A DNA stretch of 60,000 nucleotides from Tubulanus polymorphus. Lineage: Eukaryota > Nemertea > Palaeonemertea > Tubulaniformes > Tubulanidae. Each line of letters opens with the position of its first letter. Position 1 is the first letter of the stretch. A program made the translations under genes and the position numbers. The notes beneath the pieces were generated by a model. That model saw only the letters and a program-made list of their open reading frames with translations. It was not told the DNA's origin and ran no database searches. Where the stretch lies: positions 25,564,650-25,624,649 of the forward strand of contig NC_134026.1 in the NCBI RefSeq assembly GCF_964204645.1. Direction: 5' to 3'. Below are positions 35,765 to 46,318 of this stretch, piece by piece.

Positions 35765-35833
35765 ATCGGAGACGCTTCCGTTCGCTTAGAGTCCCGGACG
35801 ACGGCTTAGCTTAGCACGGCGCTGAAAGTTCAG
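35765..35833 (+). other. candidate non-coding (5' UTR) exon
   Basis: An acceptor with a good pyrimidine tract (TTTAATTTCTATTCGCAG, ending 35764) and a perfect donor (TTCAG|GTGAGT) enclose 69 bp of G+C-rich DNA. All three frames contain stops, so it would be an untranslated exon. It could also be the end of a longer first exon whose start lies upstream. Confidence 0.35.
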
Positions 35834-36547
35834 GTGAGTACAAGACTAGGATTTCAAAATCTCTCTTATCTTCGACGAAAATCATGACCAACTCGGAACT
35901 GATCGATGAGAAAAATCGATTTTACTACCAGTCATTAAAATCGCCCGTATAGACAACAGCTTTCGAAAAACTGAGATAAAAAAAGTAACCAGAAAAATGT
36001 GATCCACGTTGAAGACGATTGTCACAGCGTTGAAATTATCAATAATACATCGATCTCTAGATTTTCAATAGTAATACATTCTATAGACTCTCTACATGTA
36101 AACAACATATGTTGTAAACTTCAGATGATAATCAATAGAAAGAATAGTAAGATTTACTCTTTAAAAAAACTCAATAGCTCGCAACGTGCATACATATGTA
36201 CATACATGTGATGGGTACGAAACAAAAGCGTATCGATACAACCGGTAATGACACAGAATGAAAACGAAAATTAGCTGCGTGCACAGGTCGATGAGGAAAG
36301 ATTTAACAAGTTCATTTCTATTACGTCACCCGAGCGAAAAATTGATGAACAAATCGATACGAAATCTTCATTACTCAACGGATTATGTACCCAATTTGTA
36401 TTAGAATTTTGCACGCATACATGTCTCAAATTAACACCCCATTCGGAGTCGAGCTTTTGTAATTAATACATTTGATGAATTCCCCGCGCCAATCAATTTC
36501 CGTATCGCGCGCACGGCATTCAAACCGTTTTCGCGGGCCCGATTTAC

Positions 36548-36660
36548 CTTTAGAAGTTCAGCGAAATCATTTTGCTTCGGTAGACTTTTAATCACTGGGC
36601 CGTCGTGAGGCCGGTGCGAGGCCGGCTTCTTCGTGTCGCAAACGATCGTGAACGCTTGAA
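36548..36660 (-). CDS. candidate internal coding exon, unknown
   Basis: Read on the minus strand: acceptor AATATTTCATCAG, 113 bp of G+C-rich open sequence, donor CTAAAG|GTAAAT. Phase is 1 on entry and 0 on exit. The 37 residues include VCDTKKPASHRPHDGPVIKS and end NDFAELLK, and many codons end in G or C (ACG AAG AAG CCG GCC TCG). The frame stays open past the donor to 36431 with another helix-like stretch (RARENGLNAVRAIRKLIGAG), so the true 3' boundary may be further down. No family is recognised. Composition and two splice sites make it one of the better exon candidates. Confidence 0.35.
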
Positions 36661-36875
36661 CTGATGAAATATTACCGAAAGGAGTTACTATAAGAAAATA
36701 ATACAAATTACCCCGAAGCGTATTTTAAGCCGACGCTGCATCTAATATTGAGCCCGATATTCTATGAGTACAATAGTGATATGTTTACCCTGGAAGAAAT
36801 AACTCATTTACCGTTGACAATTAATATCCAATACAAACATCGATTTTTTGGCTATGAAAAGCCTGATTTAATTTT

Positions 36876-36989
36876 CAGGGAGGCTACTTTTGTTTGACTT
36901 TTACAAAACTTCCTGACTATTCCCTGACTTAATGATAAAAAAGAAAATTGCCTGACATTTCCCTGATTTCCAGGTAGGTGGCCACCCTG
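36876..36989. mobile_element. short hAT-like MITE
   Basis: The left end CAGGGAGGCTAC (36876) and the right end GTGGCCACCCTG (to 36989) are inverted repeats of the CAGGGTGGCCAC type, typical of hAT-superfamily termini. The 114-bp interior is built from CCTGACT and CCCTGATTTCC repeats and has no transposase. The flanking 8-mers (TTAATTTT and ATTTTGAA) do not match exactly, so a target duplication is not demonstrated. Confidence 0.58.
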
Positions 36990-38249
36990 ATTTTGAATAC
37001 AAGGACATCAGTGGATACAATTTGTAATGTAATAATTGACAAATTATGTTCAATACTATGTGAGTGGAGTTTTTTTGTAGTAACTCAGTTAGACATCAGC
37101 GGCATCAAAGATGCAAGAAAAATCTCAATTAAGTGCTTGATAAATTACATGGCAAACATCACTGGACAGACCATAATCAAGTTCCATGTGACAAATGAAC
37201 TAGCCTACTCCAACATCCCATACACGATATGTTTATTTGCTCATAACAGAATAAACAGACTTCTGACTTAAAATACATAATTTTGAATGTAACGCGTTCA
37301 TGATGAGCTACAGTTCTGGTTCACCAATACCAAAACTGATATCAAATTTGATTGCATTTCAACGCTACAGTCAACCAATATTTGAATTTACAAAAAAAAA
37401 TCATAATTTCTTAGAAGCACATGACTCTTAAACGTTATCATAAACTGCGAAAAACGCAATTGACATTTCATATAATTACAATTCTACTTAAATCTGCTTC
37501 TTAATAGGTTTACATTGTTTGTATTGAATGAGAAGTTCAATTGGCCGACATTGTTCTGTTCGTATAAGTGCTTTCGAAATTTACCTCAGTTCAATACGTG
37601 TGTTTTAAGGGAAATTGAAAAAATAACTCATATAAATAAGCCAATGATCGGGACGATGAACTCAAGTGAAATGGCTTCACCAAAAATGACTTTTTTTGTA
37701 TCGCAAAAGCACGATTAGACGGACAACCAAAACAATTCCTTTACACGGTGAATCTTATAACCAGTAGATAAATGACATGCTCGTGATCATGATATCATCC
37801 TCAATAATGATGACAATACGGGAAAATTTGTCACTTAGATAACGCAATAAATTTGAAAAAGTCAATGCGTATGACCTCGATAATCTGTAATTGTTGTTGA
37901 TCATTCGGGTAAAGTCATCACCTTTCACCCCGAACGACGGCAAAAAGAGGATTAACGCTCGCTATCGGCCGGCCATGGACATTTTCACATTTATTACTGT
38001 ATTAGAGGAAACCATTATTTACAGAATATGGAAAACTGACAAAGTGAATCGAGTTTAACGGTCCCGAGACCGACGACGCGCGGCAATCACTAGATTAGCT
38101 GAAATTATAGACTGACCACGCAACCTGAACGGTCCGATAAGAGTGATTTATCAGCATCTTTGAAGCGCTGCTGAGACTATATACGCCATCGGTCAATGAA
38201 TAAATTCTAACGGCGAGAATCATTTTGAAAGTTCCAAAACATGAATAAA

Positions 38250-38521
38250 TCACAAGCGTTGGTCATGTGGAGAGAGAATCTGACAATAGTGATGAAAAAC
38301 AGTCCGAAAATGTTACTGGAGCTAGTAGTTTATTCAACATTTCAACTATATTCTAATAGTCATCTTCAGGAATACTGAAGATTCAGTACAGTATGCTTGA
38401 AGATGACTATTAGAATATAGTCGAAACGTCAAATAAACTACTAGCTCCAGTAACATTTTCGGACTGTTTTTCGTAATTATTGTCGGATTCTCTCTACATT
38501 ATCGTCACAAGCGTTGGTCAT
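38250..38521. mobile_element. foldback element with 17-bp target duplication
   Basis: Arms of 109 bp (38269-38377 and 38389-38497) are inverted repeats with no gap and 11 mismatches, mostly transitions, around an 11-nt loop. The unit is flanked by a perfect 17-bp direct repeat TCACAAGCGTTGGTCAT (38250-38266 and 38505-38521), which reads as a target-site duplication. Each arm contains a hairpin GACTAT-TAGAAT-ATAGTC followed by GAAACGTC or a close variant. There is no coding capacity. Cut-and-paste elements make fixed short duplications, whereas target-primed retroposition makes variable ones of this length. A fragment inserted with an inverted copy, as seen in Penelope-like elements, is one possible origin. 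Confidence 0.82.
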
Positions 38522-38981
38522 TTCACGAAGTAGTTTAAGCCAACTGAGAGATCACCGTTCGGCACTGATTCAGCACTAGATTCGCAAATACGTTTATCCA
38601 ATATTTTCGTAGTCCAGAGCTACTGATATCAGTGCATCAGTAATGAAGGAGGCAGAGAGTTCTCAGTTCTAGTTCTTAAACTCGGGTTTGCATATAAACA
38701 TAGATGAGATGATAAAGCAAATGAGAAAATCAAAAGAACATTTCGAATTGTAGACTTTCATAATCATCCTCCGACCAAAACAGTACCCGAGGCAATTTCT
38801 CTAACAACATACACGCAGTTTGCTTCTTTGAGGCGACACCAAATTCAATCATTTGCCAACCAGTGCAGCAATTATTTGAACTTTGAGATCTTAGATCGCT
38901 CTCTGGGATCATAAGACAACCTCGGCGACGCACCGGTTCATTTGAGGCCTTAAATCCTTATATTTACGACTATCATTAAAG

Positions 38982-39106
38982 CCGCTCGGACTTTGAAGCC
39001 CGCAAAGAGCCGAATGATCTTCTTTCAAAATTACACAATTCGATGCATAGATTGGATTCGCCCGCCGCTGCTGCAGACGCAAACGCAGATTTTGAAAATA
39101 TCGCCG
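38982..39106 (+). CDS. candidate internal coding exon, unknown
   Basis: The frame opens just after an in-frame TAA, with ATTAAAG as a weak acceptor ending at 38981, and runs 41 codons to a perfect donor (ATCGCCG|GTGAGT). Phase is 2 on entry and 1 on exit. The peptide is polar and helix-prone: SDFEARKEPNDLLSKLHNSM, then HRLDSPAAAADANADFENIA. The alanine-aspartate run is coded by varied codons, which argues against a simple repeat. No family is recognised. It lies on the same strand as the non-coding exon at 35765-35833, and the two could belong to one transcript. The weak acceptor is the main doubt. Confidence 0.38.
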
Positions 39107-39589
39107 GTGAGTGTGTAAAAAATTAATCATCAAATGAACATGTCGCATATCGATTGCAATGACAAGATACGTATACCAAACCGGTCATCATCGCTGTAAC
39201 TCATTACAGAAATGGATAGTCGTTATTATTACAGCCCCTAAGTTTGATTAAAAAACAGAACGCCGTAAATAGAAAATTTCATCTGTTATGACCGAGGAGA
39301 TTTAAAATAACGTGTGTCCGGAGTCCGAGACAGATGGACGCAACGCTAATCACGGACATTGAACGATACCTAAACTATGGTTACTATGGAAACGATCTTG
39401 CCACCTAGCCAGTCGACCAGCGATGATGGCGAACGATAGCCAGCAGTTTTTCGTTGAAATTTTAAATGAAGTGCATGGTCAACACACGATGAAGCGCAGG
39501 TGATAATAAGATGGCGATTCGTCGAACGCCGCGCGCCGTCGAGCTGCAATGATTCATCTCTGGCGATCAGGATGAAAAAAAAAATCATG

Positions 39590-40500
39590 AATATTTATTC
39601 CAAACAAATATTTCAGATGAAACCCATTACAGAAATAGTAATTACATTTCTATACAAATAAAGCGCTGACGCGAAAATGGTTTTCTATTCAGCGTTTGAG
39701 AAAAATTTATCTCATTATGAACTGGCTTCGATACTGTTGAGGGTCTAAAATGATGAAAAAAAACCTTTTTTTACTTACCGCTAAAAATGCTAAAATTTCA
39801 TCACGTTAAGTATTTTAGGATTTTTTATCGCTGTGCAAGTCAAATAGAAATGAATGAAGGTTACTTTTAAGACAACAAATTATGAATATTCAAAAATCAA
39901 ATCGATTTTCAAAATAGCTTATTGCTTAAATACACAATATCGAACACTACCTGAATGATATCTGGAAGTCGTGTCAAGAACGTTCCATTTCTAAAAACAC
40001 AAATAAAGAAACATAAAAAATTTACGATAAATGCCAGGGATGGAACTAGAAACCGGGAGATATATTTTTTCCTTATATTGAAAAAAAATGGTTCATCGCA
40101 TAGCGGTGGAAATAAATTTATTGTTTTCTACTACATTACGATAAAAAAATGTATCACCGTAGTTTAAGACTAGACACTAAGTGATATGTATGGAAAAATG
40201 AATCCGTGTGACAACTGCTTCACAAAAGTTCTGAAATCAGAGTCACCACCACAGACAGCACAATAACAAATAAATATATTATTATCTAACCTGCAACTTC
40301 ATTGGTGCGTCCAGTTGCTGGTGTGTGAACTAGAAAACATCGGGCAGCTCCATCTGGTGATAGAATTATTCAACGAACGCAGACGAGCTATTGAAATAGT
40401 CGAAGCTCATTGAATCGCTGTCAAATGATGAGAACAGAAGGTGAGAGCATCACTCTCCGTGCGGTCATCGAGGATTTTACCGGACAACGTTGACACGCGT
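39590..40500. other. no supported gene
   Basis: A+T-rich. The plus-strand frame 39955-40167 is lysine-rich because of A runs and has no supporting signal. Confidence 0.4.
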
Positions 40501-40510
40501 TTCCATTCGC

Positions 40511-40714
40511 GTATATACACCTGCGACTAGACATTCACGGAGTTAACAACTTTTTCATCGAGTTTGACAACGAAATTGAATTATTCATCGAATTCTATAT
40601 TTCAGATAAATATTAAACACAAATTTGCCGTCGTATATTCTGATTTTTATACGGAAAAGGACGATATAGTTTGCTTAAAGAGTGTTTTAAAACACGAATG
40701 CAGTTGACATGAAG
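40511..40714 (+). promoter_or_regulatory. possible TATA promoter and first exon with ATG
   Basis: GTATATAC at 40511-40518 could act as a TATA box with initiation near 40540. About 170 bp downstream ATGAAG is followed at once by a strong donor (AAG|GTAAGA at 40715), which would make a first exon carrying only two codons. A perfect 14-bp palindrome (GTGTTTTAAAACAC, 40682-40695) sits just upstream of the ATG. Each element is short and could be chance. Confidence 0.2.
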
Positions 40715-43337
40715 GTAAGACATATTTTTCTAATATCTCTCTATCACTTTACATCCTTACATATTTCACAGGTCACAACATCGTTTTTGAAACTTAAAAT
40801 GAATAAAATATTTCAAAATTTGAAATCGTTTTTTTCAGTAAGGATAGATTTAATACAGATTCAATTATTCATACCTTAAAACTTATAACATCGACAATGA
40901 CATGGATTTGAAGCGTTCGAAAAAAAATTCAATTTTGAAATTGAGAACCTTTTAAACATCTATGAAGATACCTTCGTTGTTACTTGAGAAAGGAAAGCTG
41001 AAAACAAATGGTCTTGTCAAATTCCATTAGAGAACGAATGAAACTATATTCTCACTCAAACTGATGTACTGTAAGAGCCTTACATTATTTACATTGGTAA
41101 GAAAAACAGCAATGCTTTGATTCGCGAAAAGCACGCAGAAAATTAATAGTAATATTTAATCAACTGCATTTGCAAATTGGATTTTATAAATAATGCTTCG
41201 GCGCTTGCGTTATTTACTTTGATTACTTCTGGTTATTACAGGGTTAACACATCATATTGATATTTTTAGAATCTCCCTGAATACCTGGTCGAAAACACCA
41301 TCAAGCATATACATATTTTTACAAAACATATTTTGCAATATGTTTTATTTTATCAACAGTCATGAAAGTTAAACAAATATCGCTAGCTTTTCTAAACACG
41401 CAACACAGATCAGCTGTTAGCGTTAGGCACCCGATGGCAGAAAATTATACTTTTATGATAAATGACAAGTAAAATAAGCTGAACTTAGCATTAGCAAACA
41501 AAATTCTGCTTCAAACGGTTGTAAATTTCATCTGAAATTATGACATGGCTGGATTGATCATAAACATCCATGAACGCAGGCCACGGTCTGTAGCTCTACC
41601 TGTTGGGAGACTGACGTGCGCCTGTCAGAAAAACTGAAACGTTGGACCGTAAATTACTACCCGACTGCACGCCTCATCGTTACTGTTTATTCTTTAAGTA
41701 AATAGATGCAAAAATGAAAAAGCAATATGAGTAGTTTTCATCGCCATCTGATACAATACAGCGATTCAAGATAGTTTTGAGTCTTTGAAAACGTCGTTCA
41801 ACCTTTCAATACGACACCTAATAACAAACTTTGAAAGAAAAAAAACGTGTCAATGCGACGTAAAAACGCTATTGAAGATACTGAACGCAGGTAGCATGCA
41901 TGTTTTAGAGATTGAAAAGAAAATCTTCTTCGTATTCGGGTTAAGAATATCATGTCAGGAAAATCGTCTTCGTATTCCCTTTTAGTATCAAAATCCGCGG
42001 ATGATATTTGACATTTAAACCGAGACTTAGACCAAATACGAGATATTAGACACTGGGAGCGATGAAACGGAGATTATTACATCAGAACCAAGTTGAAATT
42101 ATGACAACATATCAGTCGACGTAGCGAGTATCGAACTGAAATGAAAGGACATGATTATTTGAAAATGCCATTCCTCTTTTTTCGTTATGATTCAATTGAT
42201 TTTCATACGGATGAACTCACATTGTACGCTACATTGTATTACTTGTGTCAAAACAGATTTTCGAAAAACGCACCCAGTTTTTCAGTGCATGAAGTGTATC
42301 GTTAAATCAATAAGCAGATTGATTATTTTAACAATTTCAATTGGGCGATTGAAAAATTGAACAGATGTTTTATTATGATCAAGTTGCATATGTATTTCGC
42401 AGTGAATACTCGCAAGTATTGCTTTTGTGCGCTGTATTCAAGATGAACTCGGCCGAGTAAAATTTATTGATAATCCATCATTGAATTCAGTAAAAATAAA
42501 ACCTGACGCACTCAACATGATCAAGCGTGATCTAATAAATAGCCGTGCCGCATGCATATATGCTAAAGCAACTCTTTTGAATGACAGACAACAATAATTT
42601 TTAAGCAAATTAAAGCAACATGACCTGTACAGAGTTTCACAGTGTGACACTGAAATTAATTAAAATCTATGCCGCAATGGATTACTTATATTACTGTATA
42701 TTGCCTATGTTTCCAAACAACGCAGGGAGTAGTATTAAAAAACATAGATATATATAGGCTACAATGCAACTCGTCTATCCCAGGACCTAAATGAACTGCT
42801 CGACATTTCAATTTCAAGTGTTTCAAGTGTATTTTCAAGTATAAAGTTACATTCTGTAATGTCAAACACTTGCTACACCCGGTATTTGTTAAGCCTTAGA
42901 GAGACATGCTGGCGAATAAGATTTTTTTTCAATTGTGTCGATTCTGATTAGAAATCAACGCGACTCTCGAGTGAAAAACAACAGTCGATCGATAGACGAC
43001 TTTTAAGAAAAGAACTAAGGAAAGATACTAAAAAACAAGCTGTTGTTTCATCGCACATGGCACCATTTTAAACCCGATATTCTGAGTTTATTCGAGTACT
43101 AATCGTTAAAAATTATGGTCTATTTCGAATTTGCACAATTCGTTATTAGTTTTCATACACGACAGGTGACCAATGATCATTGTTAGCTTTGTAGAATGAA
43201 ATCAGATTTTTTTAAAAACTTGATCATTTCACGCGGCAAACTGATGTTTTATACGGATAACATGATGTAATGACATAGGCCTACTTTAACCGTTTAAGCA
43301 GGATTTTGTTCAAATACTCAACCACAATTACAAATAA

Positions 43338-43559
43338 ATGAAACCATTGTTAGATGATGAGCTGTTAGCGCGTTTAAATACCGCGTCTCTCCTTGTCAGG
43401 AGATGGCGAGAAATATTGGGAGTATTGAATATCTTTGATCGGTTTACTGAAAATTTCAAATGGCAGACAGTGCAGTTTTTTAACGCTGCGAATCTTTTCA
43501 AGTATCCAATGAAATTCACAAGCGATCTTATGGGAGTCGATTTCAATATGAGATGCTGA
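43338..43559 (+). CDS. 73-aa ORF with ATG, unknown
   Basis: A complete frame from ATG to TGA. The product has a mixed, globular-looking composition: MKPLLDDELLAR, then LLVRRWREILGVLNIF. The first 27 residues loosely recall an F-box (L.DELL....LL..RRWR), but the domain would be too short and lacks the usual spacing, so I do not assign it. No splice or promoter evidence. The minus strand is open over much of the same interval. Confidence 0.22.
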   Translation: MKPLLDDELLARLNTASLLVRRWREILGVLNIFDRFTENFKWQTVQFFNAANLFKYPMKFTSDLMGVDFNMRC

Positions 43560-44474
43560 AATGCATGCAGATGATAGGTTAGTAGATGGTAGATATCATC
43601 AACATACTCATCGCGAGCCAAACACGACTAGGCAGTGCCGCCATCTGTCAATAAAATGACGAACTACTCAGTTCGCCGTAAAGCAGTGCTAGAGAATGCA
43701 CGCAAAAAAACGATCATCCACAATGCCTTAGTACACAAAAACCACAATACAATGAATTCAACATAATTCTTCAATCATTCAATGGCTTTCAATTCAAATT
43801 TTACCTACACAATGACTCACCTTCCACAAATATCCGGCGAATTTTGCACCTTCGATATGTTTTTCTAGGATTGCTTCATTCTGAGTCAAAGTTGACTTAC
43901 ATTTTTCCGCGAAATATCGGATCAGACTTTACCTTCAGATAACAGCGCTATTAAGAGAAAATATAGTTGTATGGATTTATGACATATGGTTAGTGTGCCG
44001 TAAGTTTCTGTAATTTCAACAATTTCACAGAACATATGATAAACATTGTAGGCTAGCATAGATTTTATAATCCACTTTTCTCAACATTAGATAGATGATG
44101 ATTAACTGTTATCTCTTAAAATTAATTGAATTATTGATGAAATCTTATCTCGCACGACAGGCTGATTTTCTATAAATAGAAAAAAACAGGAAATAGGGCC
44201 TATGTATGCATGATTTTCAAATGTAACTTCTTTTATTGTTTGGGCAATTACCAGACACTGATAAAAGGCAATATGATAAGCTTGTGATATAAACACAAAA
44301 GGTTTTTCATCATTTTGGTTGCCAATCTGAAAAAAATTGATAGTCTAAAAGAATCAAAATATTGAACATCTGAATATTGACATGATTGAAACAACAAACG
44401 GACATAATCTTTTCAAATAGAGATGAATCCCATGAATGAAATTCAGGATATAGGTCTAGATTCTTAAGTAGCCA

Positions 44475-44496
44475 CACTTGCCGTGCATGGCAAGTG
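44475..44496. repeat. short perfect hairpin
   Basis: CACTTGCC and GGCAAGTG form an 8-bp stem around GTGCAT, about 200 bp upstream of the promoter candidate. Significance unknown. Confidence 0.35.
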
Positions 44497-44595
44497 AGGA
44501 GGCATTATCTATCAGTTGTAAGGAATTTTTTCATTTACTCGTATTCGTGAACAATGCACTGACTGCGCAACCCACTGATCAGAGCTACAACTTAC

Positions 44596-44690
44596 AATTT
44601 ATCATTTCGATGGGTGTGGGACTAATGATCGGACTTTGAAATCATTAAAATTAGCTCAACCCGGCAGCAGCGCATCACACGCAGTTTCAT
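44596..44690 (-). other. possible divergent non-coding exon
   Basis: On the minus strand a perfect donor (AAATT|GTAAGT, intron from 44595 downward) lies close to the CpG-richer segment shared with the plus-strand start. It would be an untranslated first exon of a divergent transcript. The 5' end is arbitrary. Support is one donor plus the strand-composition switch at this place. Confidence 0.18.
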
Positions 44691-44760
44691 GGGCGGCGCC
44701 ATCTTGGCTGCAGCGTGATGCTTGTTGGGTAATTATCATCAGTGAACAGCAAGATGGCGA
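44640..44760. promoter_or_regulatory. promoter candidate with two YY1-type motifs
   Basis: A G+C-rich island in A+T-rich DNA contains GCGCCATCTTGGC (44696-44708), a full YY1 site on the minus strand, and CAAGATGGCGAG (44750-44761), the same motif on the plus strand overlapping an ATG. YY1 motifs of the AAGATGGCGGC type are known to cluster at and just downstream of TATA-less start sites in animals, often over the start codon. No TATA box is present. The base-composition switch described for this position supports a real transcription start. Confidence 0.42.
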
Positions 44761-44791
44761 GTGGGATGCAGGTCGGCTACCGCAAGCTTAG
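44754..44791 (+). CDS. candidate first coding exon
   Basis: ATG in a good context (AAGATGG: purine at -3, G at +4) starts MASGMQVGYRKL and reaches a donor (TTAG|GTAAAC at 44792) after 12 codons plus two bases. It sits in the promoter candidate and heads the part of the window where the plus strand is T-rich, as expected of the sense strand of animal introns. Joined to the next candidate exon at 44955, codon 13 becomes serine. No family is recognised from so short a stretch. Confidence rests on context, not on the peptide. Confidence 0.38.
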
Positions 44792-44954
44792 GTAAACACA
44801 TATTTATTCTTTTCTAAAGGGAATGACAGATCGTAGAATCTAGTCAATCCGTTATTCAAACGCTTACTCTACCCGAACCTACAGTTTTTCAACACTTGTT
44901 CTAATTCTAAACGGGTTTTTAGTTAGTTCTAAAGTTTCGTAGTAACGTCCACAG

Positions 44955-45025
44955 CTGTGATGATGCTGGAAGGACTGCTGCTGCATTCAAGTCATTGTGT
45001 CCGGAGTAGTACTGCGGCCTTCGAA
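44955..45025 (+). CDS. candidate second exon of the 44.75-kb gene
   Basis: An acceptor (CGTCCACAG, ending 44954) gives an intron of 163 bp. Joined in phase to the first exon the reading continues SCDDAGRTAAAFKSLCPE and then meets TAG at 45007-45009. Two donors are possible: GGA|GTAGTA at 45006, which would avoid the stop, and CGAA|GTGAGG at 45026, which would leave it inside the exon. With the second donor the product would be a 30-residue upstream ORF and the exon part of a 5' UTR. The segment is G+C-rich against its flanks. Confidence 0.28.
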
Positions 45026-45029
45026 GTGA

Positions 45030-46039
45030 GGTCATCATATCTCAGTAAACTGATTATGTTCTTCTTTTAATGTACTACTTAATTATTCAAAGTAGCCAAT
45101 ATGTTATCACTGTATTAGTTTTAGGTGTTACTGTGCAGGATAAGCTTAAATGTTAGATGATTTACAGTTATCGTCTAACAATGACGTGGGAAATTTGAAC
45201 TTCAATGGCGTTTAAGTCTTTGACTCCATTAAGATTACACAATGGCTGCAGTGCTCTGTATTATGACACAAATTTGCATATCGACATGTGTGCTGGATCT
45301 AGTTCGCCGTATGGTTTAAAACGGGACCAGTGATTAGACAATTACATTGTCAATGGAGAGATTTCATTTTTTCTGTTCTCAGTTCACAATGCAATATGAA
45401 GGGGTAGTCCATTAGCCCGCACAGGCTCGTTTGAATTGAAAGGTTAAAAAATGGTCAAATGACAACAGTTGACCAGTTCAGTATTATTGTTCAGCAGTTG
45501 AATTTATTCTATTTTCAAGAACATGCACAATCTATATAGAACTAGATAGGTCTCACGGTTTATGTATTTGATTTATTACTTGCTTGAATTTTTCATGAAT
45601 TAAGTCATTATGTTTTATTTGAAATATTTCCATATTTTGGATTGAAAAATCCTATGCGTTTTGCACTCAGAAACCTACGCTATAGAACTACAGTAAGGCA
45701 AATATAACTTAGAGTCTTTCTTTTGAAAAATGTTCTGTCATATTTTCCCATGTTAACCAGAATGAATAAGAAAAAATACACTTGTTAAATTTGTAGCACT
45801 CCTGTAGAGTTTAGCAAAAGGATTGTGCATTGAAATCCATAGGCTATATGCAGCGGCACAGTGTTCTTTTAAAACTATACTTACACACAAAGAATTGAAT
45901 TTTTCATTTCTTTAGAATTTAATAGTAGAGTCATCCTCTAAATTCAATTGAACCTGTGGTTGTTAAAAAACGTGTTTAAAAAAAAGTTGATTGGTGCCGG
46001 TATTGTACAATACGAAATGGGTCATATCCGTTGGTTGCA
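45030..46039. other. T-rich non-coding, probable intron
   Basis: No exon or repeat seen. The T-rich plus strand fits an intron of a plus-strand gene. Confidence 0.35.
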
Positions 46040-46318
46040 TTAAATTCTTCTATAACCGCCTGAGAATGACTCAGTGTGAGGTTTTTCTTCATCTGAATTT
46101 TTTCTTTTCTGTTGAAATTTAAGAAACAGTGTGTGCGTTATTTGGATATATATGCCTGGCTGCCCTAAACTTTTTGTATTAGATTTTTTGGTGCTTGAAT
46201 AAAATGAAATTCGAGCTTCTGCATCTAGAAGTTTAGCGATACGCCTTAAGGAATTTTTTTGGACCATAAGAAGTGCAGGATTTTTGTCTCCTTGAAGACC
46301 ATTACAAATAGTATCCAT
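46040..46318 (-). CDS. 92-aa ORF with ATG, unknown, doubtful
   Basis: A complete minus-strand frame from ATG to TAA. The product is polar and lysine-rich (RRIAKLLDAEARISFYSSTK, tail SFSGGYRRI). The minus strand is A-rich here, and an A-rich strand yields K, N, E and Q codons by composition alone, so a protein-like look is weak evidence. It would lie antisense within the presumed plus-strand intron. Confidence 0.17.
   Translation of the reverse strand: MDTICNGLQGDKNPALLMVQKNSLRRIAKLLDAEARISFYSSTKKSNTKSLGQPGIYIQITHTLFLKFQQKRKNSDEEKPHTESFSGGYRRI

Noticed and set aside
43338-43420. F-box assignment for the 73-aa ORF
   Set aside because: The match covers only part of the domain and would need a deletion in its middle.
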